Assembly: GCF_905147365.1 (NCBI RefSeq)
Contig: NC_056428.1
Location: 21,172,001-21,236,000 of the forward strand
DNA length: 64,000 nucleotides
Direction: 5' to 3'
Origin: Aricia agestis
Taxonomy: Eukaryota; Arthropoda; Insecta; Lepidoptera; Lycaenidae
Each line of letters starts with the position of its first letter. Within the stretch, counting starts at the first letter, position 1. Of the stretch, positions 11,315-22,145 are shown one piece after another. The position numbers and the translations under genes are program-made. The notes under the pieces were generated by a model. It was not told the origin of the DNA. It did no database searches and saw only the letters and a list, made by a program, of their open reading frames with translations.

Positions 11315-12483
11315 AGGTGCATTGGGGCAATCTCGTAAAGTTTTTGGAAGAGTGAGTATATTGTGTCATTGTTTCAAGTTTAGAAGACGAATTTGTATAT
11401 ATTGTTACCTATAACTGTAACATTTTAGTTATAATAAACATATTTCCATGTGAATTGTATATTTTTTAGTTCAAAAGTATTTACGGATTCTGATATAACT
11501 ACCCCTTTAAAATATAACCCTATTTCTACTTTTCATGGGTAATTTCGAATACTTAAGGGGTAATTTCGAATAACAGCCGAAACACGACCTAATGTAATAA
11601 TACATTTAAGGCACATATTTATTTTTATTCTATTTTACCCCATACAAAAACATTGTGCATACAAGCCATAGAAGACACCAAACTAAGTTTTGTACCGAAA
11701 AATTTTCGAAATTACCCCATCGGGGATGCAGATGTCCTCAACATTTGGAGCAAAGAAATAAATAGAATAAGAACAATAAAAAAGCCAACGAAAGTGGTAG
11801 CTAACAGAGATAGAACTATTAACCTATCAATATACAGAAAATCAGCTGGTTAGGGGTGCGTTTTAGGGTTCCGTAGTCAACTAAGTTTTGTTGATTAGTG
11901 AACTAAAACGACTAAAATGGTACCCTAATAAGCTGTTTTTTTGTATAATGATAGGTTATTATAGTTATATAATTCAAGAGTAACCTTGTCCTACAAATAG
12001 AACAATCCATATTTTAGGACCATCAAATCGGAATATTATATTATGTTGCGCACCCCTGCAAAAGACTATGAAAAAATTTTTGGGGAAATTTCGTTAGCAA
12101 ATTTACCCCACTGGGGTTATTTCGAATGTTTATTAAAAATCATAGCTAGAGCAACGTAACATATTCTTAGGAAAGCAAAAAACGTCAAAGCTTCTTTAAA
12201 GCAAACAAAATATTACGTAACTTACCTAATTTCTGTGTAAAACAATACGGGGTAATTTCGATAATCCCAAAAAAATCATAAAATTGCACTTGGCGCGAAA
12301 AAATGAACTTAGCGCACATACACTGCCGGCTGACGGCTCGAGGGAAAGGAAGTGGGGGAGGTGATTAAATTGGCGTCTCGGTTAATGTAGCCAGAGCTCA
12401 AAATTACTTTCTGTTTGGTAATTATTTGCCATTTTCGGAATATCCCCATTTTTTTTTTCTTCCGAAGTTACCCCAATGCACCT
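11315..12483. mobile_element. TA-flanked TIR DNA element inserted in ORF2
   Basis: Ends are AGGTGCATTGGGG and its reverse complement CCCCAATGCACCT, each flanked by TA (11313-11314 and 12484-12485), the duplication expected for Tc1/mariner-type insertion. Copies of GGGTAATTTCGAAT lie inside both ends as subterminal repeats. One 66-codon frame (11653-11853) shows no recognisable domain. A 65-bp fragment beginning TAGGGTTCCGTAGTCAAC sits at 11866. Removing the element and one TA joins the LINE reading frame exactly. Confidence 0.8.
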
Positions 12484-12485
12484 TA

Positions 12486-13310
12486 ATTCAAACCGGTGAG
12501 AAAGCGAAACGCAACTTTTACTCCTTTACCAAAATATCTACGTCGACATGGGGCCTTTCATTCAAAACCCTAAAATTAATTTACACTGCTACTTACCTTG
12601 GTAGCATTTGCTACGGGGCTCCCGTGTGGGCCGACAGAGCAACTATCGGCGCGGCTCGTCGCAAGTTGCTACAAAGCCAACGTCTTGCTCTTATATTCTT
12701 GTGCAAAGCTTACAGAACCACAAGCACCGAAGCCTTGCCCGTGTTAGCCGGAGTTTTACCCGTTGACCTTGAGATTCAGCGTCGTGCGACAATGTACTAT
12801 CATAACAAAAACATTGACAACCCGTTCTTTTTAAGCGCTCGCGATTGAAATAAAATAGCAAGATTGTTTGAACCTTTAGAAAACTCTTTGCAAAGCCTAA
12901 TCTCCGAATGGCAGACGCGTTGGGACTGTTCCACAAAAGGGCGACATCTTTATAATTTTTTCCCTAATATTCGTGAACGACTATCCAAACATTGGATGGA
13001 TATTGATCACTGCGTTTCTCAATTCCTGACCGGTCATGGAAATTTTAAGGCCAAACTCTACGGATTTAATCTGGTAGCATCACCCATGTGCGAGTGCTCG
13101 ACCGAAGGCAACATGTTTGAACAAACAGCTCATCATGTTCTCTGGGAGTGCAGTCTCTGGCAGGACGAAAGAACTACAATGCTAAACAACCTACTCTGCA
13201 CATCTGGTGTCGCATACTACGGTGATCTCGTGGGCAGCGCTAGGAACTTCCGTGCCTTCAAGCGTTTTTGTCACAATTACTATTGGCAACAGTCTAACAC
13301 AATAAATTAA
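12486..13310 (+). pseudogene. R1-type LINE ORF2, 3' part with C-terminal zinc-finger region
   Basis: Continues the ORF2 frame after the inserted element: IQTGEKAKRNFYSFTK, then LIYTATYLGSICYGAPVWAD and LPVLAGVLPVDLEIQRR, the usual region after the RT. A TGA at 12846-12848 interrupts it; the same frame goes on to a TAA at 13308-13310. The C-terminal part has CECSTEGNMFEQTAHHVLWEC, a Cys/His cluster typical of R1 and related LINEs and thought to bind nucleic acid. Two lesions, the insertion and this stop, inactivate ORF2. Confidence 0.82.
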
Positions 13311-13623
13311 TTTAGCTCTAGCATAGTAGTCACTATTATTATTAACGTTAATTCCCGTGGTGCTTCTCCCCTTCAGTTCTTTGACTTTCGGTCACTGCAA
13401 CTTTGTGCTGTCTCCCGCTTTATATTGGGGAGGGAATCTGGAATTCTTCCTACTCCTCCTATTTTCTTCTGATTAATTTCGTTGCGGGTCCCAAGACAGC
13501 TTTAGCATGTCCCTCGGGCTCCCTGAGATCATATCAAAGGGTTTTCGTGGTTGGATGCCGCTGCCGATCCTGGCAACACAGGAGATACAGTGGTGGGAAT
13601 GTGTGGTGGGCCAAAGCCCGATT
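13311..13623 (+). other. 3' UTR of the R1-type LINE
   Basis: Runs from the ORF2 stop to the right target duplication and ends GGGCCAAAGCCCGATT without a poly(A) or simple-repeat tail. R1-type elements use the 3' UTR for recognition by their own reverse transcriptase. Confidence 0.7.
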
Positions 13624-13680
13624 TATATAAAACTCAAAGGTGACTGACTGACTGATTGACACCCAAGCGGCACAAGTATA
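13624..13680 (+). mobile_element. Hel-E 5' end fragment containing right target duplication
   Basis: TATATAAAACTCAA (13624-13637) is followed by AGGTGACTGACTGACTGA. The same junction occurs inverted in the Hel-E copy at 38231-38460, so the LINE landed inside the 5' end of a Hel-E element whose first bases are at 7471-7493. Confidence 0.65.
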
Positions 13681-13908
13681 TCTAGTGAAGCACTATTAGT
13701 TATTTTATAGAATTAAACTTGGTATTCTTACATAAGAGTCAATAATCCCTGGAGATATCCTGAAGATATCCTATATACCGAGTTCAGTAAAAATGGGCAC
13801 CTGTCTTCACTGTAATGACAAGAGCAGCATAAGAATTCATCATAAGATAACGATAAGAGCAATTTATATTTATCTATAGGGAATATCTACAAAACTATTA
13901 TAAGAACA

Positions 13909-14536
13909 CTAGCTGTTGCCCGCGACTTCGTCTGCGTGGACTTCAGTTTATAGCGCGCGATGTCAACAAAATTGGTGTCAAAAGCTTTTATAAAAAAAAA
14001 CCCTGGTACCCCTTAAATCAAAACAGCTGTGCAGTGTGCACGTAATATTTAATTTTTTTAAATTAAATTTTATATATTATGCCAAATTTTAAAGCTTATT
14101 TAGCCCCCCAATTACACAACTTTACCCATAAACTATTTATCATTGATAGGTTTAAGGTTACGTCACTGTATAAAGTACTGACTTATTAAATAACGTAAAA
14201 AAGAAATAACAATCGAAAAAAAATCGAAACCCGTAAGTATGATAATACCACCTCTTATAGAAAGATGTTGGGCAAGCGTTAGCGCGATGTAAGAGACGCA
14301 CGGCGCCATCTAGTATGAATTTTTGGAACTAACATAATTTGAACAAATTTTCGTATTTTCACCCCCTTTCACCCCTTTTTTCCAGTAAAAAAGTAGCCTA
14401 TGTCCTTTCTCAGTCTTTAGACTATCTGTATACAAAATTTTATTACAATCGGTTCGGTAGTTTTGGCGTGAAGGCGAGACAGACAGACAGACAGACAGAG
14501 ATACTTTCGCATTTATAATATTATATATAGTATAGA
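13909..14536 (-). mobile_element. Hel-A-like element with (GACA)n, copy 4
   Basis: Reverse orientation: CTAG and the hairpin GCGACTTCGTCTGCGTGG at the left; TTTGGCGTGAAGGCGAGACA, five GACA units and CATTTATAATATT at the right. The inner part is shared with 53977-54965. Confidence 0.8.
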
Positions 14537-15748
14537 TAATAAGTGGAACATAAGAAAGGAATTAGGTTTTGTAGCCAACATTAAGATAACACAATTACTC
14601 TACTGATATTCTAGTGGTGAATATTTTTAAAACCACTAATAATCAAAATCAACTAAATAAAAACGTCAACAAGAGTTACTTCTTTTAAAAAGCATTTCCT
14701 ATTTTCTAATGGCACACCATAGCTGCATAGTTAAGAGTATTTTAAGTTAAAGCTTTAATGGCGAAATGAAATTAAATAAGTAAATATATTTTTTATGTTT
14801 CGCGCGAACGGGGGGCTCAAATTCCGTGCCGATTTTTTTTATCGTAAAAGTAGATGAAATAGTTTTAAAAAACTTATGGGCCTATTATATTCGTAAATTT
14901 AAATGATATTTTTTAAATAAAAATATTATTGATGCACATTTTTTTAATATATATTTTGTTAAAATAAATACCTAAAGAATGTATTTTGATAAAAAATTAA
15001 TTTATTTAAGTATTTTTATGTTTACAGATAAATAAATCGCGTATTTTATTGTAACTAAATTTTTAGATTTTTACCGAAATGGCGATTACCGTCGTATTTT
15101 ATTAATAAAAATGGCCTCTAGATTGAATTATCTATAATAGTAAGTCTTGATTAGAAAATTTACTCCTAAAATTGAGCTAAAGGTAATTTTAAGAGCATGA
15201 CAAGTCAACTTGCACTTTCACCAGAAAAAATAATCTTTCAATAGTATAATTGTTCTTAAGATCATCCTATCGTAATCTATAGAAAGAAATGTTTGTAAAC
15301 TATTTTTTCTAGTAATTATCTACCAGTGTAAGTATATGAGACTGGCATAAGAAGAAGGTGTTTTATTCGCGTTTTGGTGATTTTTCAGTCCAATACCATA
15401 AAGAACCAATATTTCTGCTGGTCTTCCTGTTTTATATTACTTATTGTCATATAGTCAAAAATATTCGCAATAATTTAATGTCTGTAAGAAAATTATTAGG
15501 CAGTTGCTTATTACGCGTATTTTTAAAGCAAGCAAATTATAGGCAACTCTTCATCGCCAGAATCGTCACTAATTCAACTATCATTGTCAGTCACCATGGT
15601 TTTCATCAAGAATCGATTTTCGAGACGGTGTCAATTCTTCTTTTTCGCAGCTTGATAATATTATGATGAAAATATGTCGATTCGTTGCTGAAGTGATGAC
15701 TGATGACTTTGAGGGCAAAGAAAGTTGATGTGACTGTCTAACGGCACC
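14537..15748. other. AT-rich stretch without gene
   Basis: About 1.2 kb with no convincing open frame, no splice-bounded coding segment and no match elsewhere in the window. The 102-codon frame at 15358-15666 begins at a non-ATG codon and has no recognisable motif. Confidence 0.5.
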
Positions 15749-16676
15749 TTTTTAGGGATCCGTGGTCAACAAGGAACCCTTATAGTTTCGGTCTGTCCGT
15801 CCGTCTGTCTGTCTGTACATCTGTCTGTCCGCGGTTTTTCTCAGAAGTCTCTGTCATATGTATAGTCATAAGGCCTACAAAGCTGTAATTCGGCCATCTT
15901 AATGACGCCGACAAAATCGTATATAAAATCTTTAAAAAAAATTATGTACCTCCCTGGATGACACATCAAGCGGGGTGATTTATTTTTTCCGCGTTCACCC
16001 CACCGTGTGGGGTGTCGTTGGATCCCTTATAATTTTGGTATGTCCGTCCGTCTGTCTGTCTGTCTGTCCGTCTGTCTGTTCGTCTGTCTGTCCGCGGTTT
16101 TTCTCTGAGACTATAAGGCCTACAAAGCTGCAATTCAGCATGAATGTTGACGCCGACAAAATGGTATATAAAATCTTTAAAAAAATGTATGGTGCCTCCC
16201 ACACACATCAAGCGGGGGTGGTTAAGTTTTTCCGCGTCCACCCCACCGTGTGTGCCATAATATTTTTAAAAAACCTATCCAACGCGTTTTTTTAAATATT
16301 ATAAGTATTCACAGACCATTTTCCTATTTAGGAATCCGTTTTTGAAATATGAAGTTTTAAGGTGCAAAAATCGTGGCAATGTGAAAATATTCACGGGGGT
16401 AGGAAACATGATGAAATTAAAGGAAAACAAACTGTCACGGCTGAGAAGACTTCATAAGTCTTTGAGTTAAAGTCAATCAACTAAAAAAAATGTATTCGAC
16501 GAAGTATAAAGGAACTTTTCGTCCAAATTTGAACGTGACTGAGATGTTGTTAGTAGTGTAAAACACGTTATAAATGTACTTAAATTCATTGACTATACAA
16601 AAATTATCAAAAACTAGCGGTACTACGGAACCCTATAATATTGCGCGTGGCCCGACACGCACTTGTCCGGTTTTTT
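15749..16676 (+). mobile_element. GTC-type element with internally duplicated microsatellite block
   Basis: Head TTTTTAGGGATCCGTGGTC, tail GACACGCACTTGTCCGG plus T run. A block of about 240 bp (CTTATA..TTTGGT, GTCC/GTCT array, CCGCGGTTTTTCTC, GACGCCGACAAAAT, AAGCGGG, CCACCCCACCGTGTG) occurs twice, at about 15775-16015 and 16020-16260. Confidence 0.65.
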
Positions 16677-17245
16677 TATGGTTTTCCACTTTTCGCTGAA
16701 AGCCTCCTGTCTTCTTAATATCTTCTGCTTTCTTCATGCTTGTAGAACGCTGTCCTTTATATACTTAATACTCTTAAAATAAAATTTTTAAAGTCTAAGT
16801 TCCCTAATGAAGGAGGAAACAGGACTTTCACTAGAGTATACACTATTTAGTATCTAGTCATTGATTCTATTATGTATAGACTTAAAAAAGTGCATAATCA
16901 ATCCATCTATAAACCTTTTTGATTACTTTTAGAGTAATTGCTCTACAAATAATTTTAATTCTTAAAAAGTATTTGTGATAATAAGTCTGTAGAATAACTT
17001 AACTACAGCAGCGCTTTTAACAGACCAAATATAGTGCATAACAAATCAATTTGCTCTTAACTCAGTGTAATGAACTAATAAAGGTTTAAAAACAAGGAAC
17101 ACTAGATATTTTTTTCTATTAGAAACTTAGTTCTTATTCAAAACCATGTATAGAATGCCAATGTCTATGATGTCTATAAAAAAGCCATGATTAGTACTCC
17201 TAAAGCATAAATAGATTTAAGGCGTCTGAAGTGTGCTACTTGGGC
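16677..17245. other. AT-rich stretch without gene
   Basis: No open frame, RNA gene or repeat match seen. Confidence 0.5.
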
Positions 17246-17440
17246 ATAGTGATCTATCAACGCACAGCCCAAACCACTGGACGGATCGGGCTGAAATTTG
17301 GCATGCAGGTAGATGTTATGACGTATGCATAGATAAGAAAGGATTTTGATCAATTCTAACCTCAAGGGGTTCAAATAGGGGATGAAAGTTTGTATATAAT
17401 AATACTTCTCAACGCGAGCGAAGCCGCGGGCAAAAGCTCG
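17246..17440 (+). mobile_element. Hel-E element, 3' part
   Basis: Contains TGATCTATCAACGCACAGCC, GGGCTGAAATTTGGCATGCA, AATTCTAACC, and ends with hairpin-like ACGCGAGCGAAGCCGCGGGC then AAAAGCTCG. It matches the reverse copy at 38231-38460. Confidence 0.65.
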
Positions 17441-17572
17441 TTATATTATATGCGTTTTCCGGAATGGATAGGGGATACACCTACCGCTTTATTGATTGAA
17501 AGATTTATTCGAATCATAATTATTATTTTCAGTTTACATTTAAGAGAGTTTCAACGCAAAACATATTCTGCA

Positions 17573-17748
17573 CTGAACAATGTACTATCAGAGAACTTGA
17601 TTCCTAGGCAGACAGCGGACCTATGTAATTTGGTCGTGTTAAGTCAAACCCATCAGACCGATCACAAATAACATTGAATTAAGCCGACCACAAGACGTAG
17701 GTCCGTCAACTGCCTAGGAATCAATTTCCTCGATGGTACATTGTGATT
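17573..17748. repeat. Imperfect palindromic repeat (MITE-like)
   Basis: ATTCCTAGGCAGACAGCGGA at about 17599 pairs with TCCGTCAACTGCCTAGGAAT near 17702; the outer arms (CAATGTACTATCAGAGAA with TTTCCTCGATGGTACATTG) also pair. There is a short central loop around GACCGATCACAAATAACATT. No coding capacity. Confidence 0.6.
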
Positions 17749-17810
17749 ATTGGCGTGATGTAAATTGTAATGTTTCAACTGCCATATTATCTCGTCGTAT
17801 CACATCTGTT

Positions 17811-17936
17811 CTAGTATTATAAATGCGAAGTGTGTCTGTCTGTCACCTCTTCACGCCCAAAACACTGAACCGATTTTGCTGGGTTTGGAGATACTTTGAG
17901 TCCCGGGAAAGGATATATCCGTTATAGGATACTTTT
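17811..17936 (+). mobile_element. Hel-H Helitron-like element, 5' part
   Basis: TAGTATTATAAATGCGAAGT, two GTCT units, CACCTCTTCACGCCCAAA, CTGAACCGATTTTGCTG and TTTGAGTCCCGGGAAAGGA. It is cut off by the following GTC-1 element. Confidence 0.6.
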
Positions 17937-18186
17937 TAGGGTTCCGTAGCCAAATGGCAAAAAAAACGGAACCTACTGTAAAAACTACCAACGAAAATTG
18001 GTTTGAACGAGATCTAGCAAGTAGTTTTTTTATACGTCATAAATGGTAAACCTTAATTTCATTTTCATTAAATCAACTGAAATAGAAAAATAAATCAAAA
18101 ACCTCTTAATTTCATAAAAATAAACCTTATTGCTGCTGCGGACCATTCATGGGCGAGCCCAACTCGTACTTGGCCGGTTTTTTTTA
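17937..18186 (+). mobile_element. GTC-1 element, internally deleted
   Basis: Head TAGGGTTCCGTAGCC is joined directly to the ACTACCAACGAAAATTGG segment and the normal tail CCCAACTCGTACTTGGCCGG. The microsatellite and following 350 bp are absent. Confidence 0.65.
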
Positions 18187-19502
18187 TTATACCGAATTTA
18201 TACGGTTCACGAGCGATTAAATAATTTTGGGGCTACGGATAATGCGGGGTTCATCTATGTTAGTAATAATATAGTATTAAGAATGCAGGCAGGGCCCAAA
18301 CTAACTAACTAACTGCCCAGAGCGTCAAAATGTTAGGAGAGGCAAAATTTACTTATTCCTATCTTCTAACCTAGCCATTAGCCATCCACCGACCACCACC
18401 CAAGCTTAAGAATTTTACCTTTTAACCTACTTCAGGTTGGACAGTCGAAATAATATAGTATTTTACTTAAATATTGGTTTAAAACATTTATTTCTCAAAA
18501 GAACTTACACAATTCACTTAACTGAGAAAATAAACAATAATTATCATCAATATTCCCCCCGTTATCGCGGGCCAACAAAACTACCTCAAGAGTTACTTAT
18601 ATGGTTTTCTGTATGTAAAGGGCAGCGAAAATGATCTGCCCGAAGCGGCTAAATAGGCTAGATCGGGCCCCGTTTGCAGGCAGCATTTGGATAGCAAAAT
18701 TCATGCTTTGGACGTCACCATAATATTCAATCGTACTCGATGCGGCCATTATTTTTGACATTCTGGCAATAAAATGCACGATAGCGAGACATGCCAAGTT
18801 TATAAATAGCGTGCAATTCGCTTCTAATCTGTGCCATAATATCCAAGTGCAACAGAAAAGTACTTTCTTTACGTCGATGACGGCCTAAGTGTTTTCGCGA
18901 GCCAAACACTTTAACACAATCAACAGTTCGTTAACGTTCGCAATTGAGAGTGAATTTAATTATCTGAGCCGTAAAGTTGACTTTTATTTGAGTGGTATTT
19001 CGTGGAAGTCGGATTTATGTTATCGCTGTATCTGTAATGAGTAATGACTAATGACATATTTTGATTGAAGTGTTATGTCGGCTCTACATTGTCGCGAACG
19101 CCCGTAAAAGCTACACTGTCCACGAGAACTGATTACCGATTGAGTTAATAATATTCTTTATGATAATTAAAGTAATAATTGACACTTAACCAAATCAATG
19201 TCATTGTCACCAATTTCTTTAATAATTTACTTATACGGTTAATATACGTCATATTATTTCATCGTCATAATATTTAAGTTGGTATGGTTTATTGGTTATA
19301 CAAATTATTGTTTGGGAATATTGTGAAATTATCGTCTAGGTCTAAGAATCGGGTAATGTTTATTTTTCATTCTCGTAATAAATAATAACGTTGTAGCCTC
19401 AGACTAAATAAAAAGTATTTTTATTTGGGTCGTAGCCCATTGTTTTTAATCGCATCTAGCTTCCATGATAATATGAACTAGTATTGATGACAGTGGGCTC
19501 AA
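18187..19502. other. Low-repeat stretch, no supported gene
   Basis: About 1.3 kb that does not match other repeats in the window. There is a TATA-like TTTATAAATAGCG at 18799-18811 in a moderately GC-rich part, but no ATG-started frame or exon follows that I can support. It could hold regulatory sequence of a neighbouring gene. Confidence 0.35.
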
Positions 19503-19737
19503 TAGCTATGTCCACATTATGCAATTTCATCTTCAATTTTCGTCATCTTCTGTTTATTCAACTTTCGTTTGGCATATTCAATAATTGAATGCGTCAAAAT
19601 CCACCCACGTTGAAAGAAAAGTGTCATAGCGAACGCTACGATTTCAACGCGCGTCACGGGCATGCCTCACGTTCGCTGTTGACTGCGCTATAACTTCCCC
19701 TTGATGAACAAAAAAAGGCACAGTGTGGACAAAGCTA
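19503..19737. mobile_element. MITE with about 20-bp TIRs
   Basis: TAGCTATGTCCACATTATGC at the left pairs with GCACAGTGTGGACAAAGCTA at the right. A short AT- and GC-mixed core has no ORF. Confidence 0.6.
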
Positions 19738-19921
19738 ATCAGATTACTCTATACCGTATGTGGCAAGCCGCTAGACAATTTTCCGGATCCGCTCAGACTT
19801 TATATAAATTATCGTACTATTGTAATTTCACACCCATATGCCTTCAAAACTTGATTTAACAACGCATATTATGGCAAAACAACGTTTGCCGGGTAGTGTA
19901 TGATATTATTTTACTTTAATC

Positions 19922-20634
19922 TACTAATCGACGGAGAGTTGGCGACCAAATCGGTCATGTAGCTTCAGCTGTATTAAAATTTAAAACTCGGCCGTTAGCT
20001 ACTTCCCTGAACAACCTTTACTGATAATCTGCGTGCTGGCAGGCCGTGGGCGGTGGGTCTGGTTGTAGTGAGGTGGAAAAAAAAGAGAAAAAAGTAAGTT
20101 CAGCGACTTTGATTTTTTTTTCCAAACAGTTTCTCTCTGTACTTCTTGTGCACCCAAAAAAAATCGATCTGGTGGTAGGAAGGGGTTACCAGCGTTAATT
20201 AAAAGTAGGAAAATTATTATTATTTTCATGTGGGTTCAGCTGTGTTGGCTTTTTTTCTGACGGGAGATTAGTTAGCATGTAATCCCAAAAAAAGCCACAC
20301 AAAAATATATCGGCTGAACCCACATGAAAATAATAATGAATTTCCTACTTTTAATAATTAACGTTGGCAACCCCTTCCCACCACCTGATTGATAAAAAAA
20401 AATGTTGTTGGGTGCACAGGAGTCAGGAAGTAGGTACAGAGCAACTGTTTGGAAAAAAATCAAGTAGCTGGACCTATATTTTTTCCCTACCCCACTACAC
20501 CCACACCCATCGCCCACGGCCTGCCAGCACGCAGATTTTATCAGAAAAGGTTGTTCAAGGAAGTAGCTAATGAAGTTTTAATACAGCTGAAACCACATGA
20601 CAGATTTGGTTGTCAGGTCTTAGTCGATAATCCA
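19922..20634. repeat. Fold-back element, two arms of about 345 bp
   Basis: The left arm (19922-20265) reads inverted in the right arm (20290-20634) over its whole length, at roughly 80-85% identity by eye. Landmark pairs are GCGTGCTGGCAGGCCGTGGG with CCCACGGCCTGCCAGCACGC, TTTTCATGTGGGTTCAGC with GCTGAACCCACATGAAAA, and ATACAGCTGAA at the outer ends. The central loop is about 25 bp. No ORF. Confidence 0.8.
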
Positions 20635-20919
20635 TAGAGAAAGTCTTAGAACTCTGTGTCGGTTTGAGCTGAGTCTAACAAGATTTCTCAGAAGCATCCC
20701 TTTGATGGTTTTGTGTAAAGGAATCTGGTTCCCAAACTTTTTTATTTCATAGACTACTTTCGAAATTTTGTTAGCATAGAAGTAATGTAACAGGGGTCCA
20801 CTGGAGAGTATCTCTCTTTGGAAACTTTTTGTTTATATTTAATTTCAGAACTCAAGTTAACATTTTACTTCTTAACTATAGTAGAAACCAAACCATTATT
20901 AATTTTCAAGCATCATCAT

Positions 20920-21404
20920 AATATTAATACGCGAACGAATAACTTTATAACCCTTTTTACGAAAAATGGGGAAACGTAGGTGCATGAAATTTTGCACAGT
21001 TATAGTCTATATGGTGAAGGAGTTCATCGAACTAATATTATTTTGAAATTATGCTTTTATCATACATTTTTTTAACAAATAAAATATTATACACACTACA
21101 ACACACACACACATGAGAAATGACATATTTTTGAGTGACAAGCCTATACATACGAATTATACTCTTTTATTTATGGTTGAAGTCTGTTGACAACAAGTTG
21201 ACAAATTGAAAATGGATTATAGTTTTTTTTTATTGAATCTAAGATACTATCAGACAATGCTTACACGGCCAGTCTGAGATCAGCTAAGTCCCAGAGACAA
21301 GAGTTGAAAAAAAATGATAAAGTCAATATATTTTACAAAATACAGGTAGTAATCCTAATGTCGTTGAAACTAAGGTCGAATTTCGACCATTGGGAGATCT
21401 CTAG
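20920..21404 (+). mobile_element. Hel-B element, copy 2
   Basis: 5' AATATTAATACGCGAACGAA, then ACGAAAAATGGGGAAACGTA; 3' hairpin GGTCGAATTTCGACC and CTAG at 21401-21404. Uninterrupted, so it serves as the empty-site reference for copy 1. Confidence 0.75.
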
Positions 21405-21805
21405 TTCTTAATATTATGGACTCCCATTTTTTGTCCACAATCAACATAGACCCCCCTTTGAGTCTCCCGTAAACTCCCGAGGGGTTCACATGGACAATTT
21501 GAGAACTACTGCCTACTGTCTACTTAGTGTTGCAAGTGGATATTTCATAAACAGAAACGGAAGAAGCAAAATGTGGCTTCACTATCCAGCTCACTATCAA
21601 TTTTATTTCAATTAGTTTGCTTTTAATTATAAATTATAATTTACCAGGGCAATTAATTAAAATCATAATTAACAATATTGCAGACCGAACAGTGATATCA
21701 ATAATTGAAATATTAATAATTAATAGTTAATATTTACGTATCACTTCATTTTCATAAAAAGTAATGGTAGTTAAATACTCTCCTATAATAAAGGAATACC
21801 TTTTT
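21405..21805. other. AT-rich stretch without gene
   Basis: No open frame or repeat match. A run of AATTAATAATTAATA-type sequence lies at 21650-21735. Confidence 0.45.
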
Positions 21806-22140
21806 AACTCCCGAGCCCCGAAGAAATAATAGGGGTGTTATAAGTTACATGTGTCTGTCTGTCTTTTTGTCTATATTATGTGTGTATCTGTAGCAGCATC
21901 CGAGTGAACTATTTTTTGATCTAGTCTTATTAAATCGAGAGAGTTCTTAACAATAGCTCATCATCATCAGCCCACTCAATAATTTGAAAATTGGTATAAG
22001 TATATTAAAATAGTTGTCGAAGATGTGTAGGAACTTCCAATGGTTTACACTTTTGTTTAACTTTAGAAACGAACAATTCTAACTATATACTAAGCTAAAT
22101 AATGAACACTCCTGATCACGCCAGCTTTCTAAACAAAAAA
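21806..22140 (+). mobile_element. F-family repeat, copy 1
   Basis: TTTTTAACTCCCGAGCCCCG, TAGGGGTGTTATAAGT, GTCTGTCTGTC and CTAAATAATGAACACTCCTG / CCAGCTTTCTAAACAAA match the order of features in the copies at 34590 (reverse), 45890 and 62034. Confidence 0.55.
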
Positions 22141-22145
22141 TTAGT

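Larger units (their letters stand above)
7494..13623 (+). mobile_element. R1-clade LINE, nearly full length, split by a TIR element
   Basis: A two-ORF non-LTR retrotransposon: 5' UTR (7494-7843), ORF1 (7844 on), ORF2 with APE-type endonuclease and reverse transcriptase (9059 on), 3' UTR (13311-13623) without poly(A). A 14-bp target duplication flanks it, which fits the R1 group. ORF2 is interrupted by a DNA transposon at 11315-12483 and by one TGA at 12846; ORF1 has a likely late frameshift. The element is therefore dead but young enough to read clearly. Confidence 0.85.

Noticed and set aside
15358..15666. 102-codon plus-strand frame
   Set aside because: Non-ATG start, low-complexity hydrophobic content, no recognisable family.
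18799..18811. TATA-like box as a promoter of the bHLH gene
   Set aside because: Only the TATA-like string is visible; it is 29 kb from the exon and no first exon or initiator could be supported.
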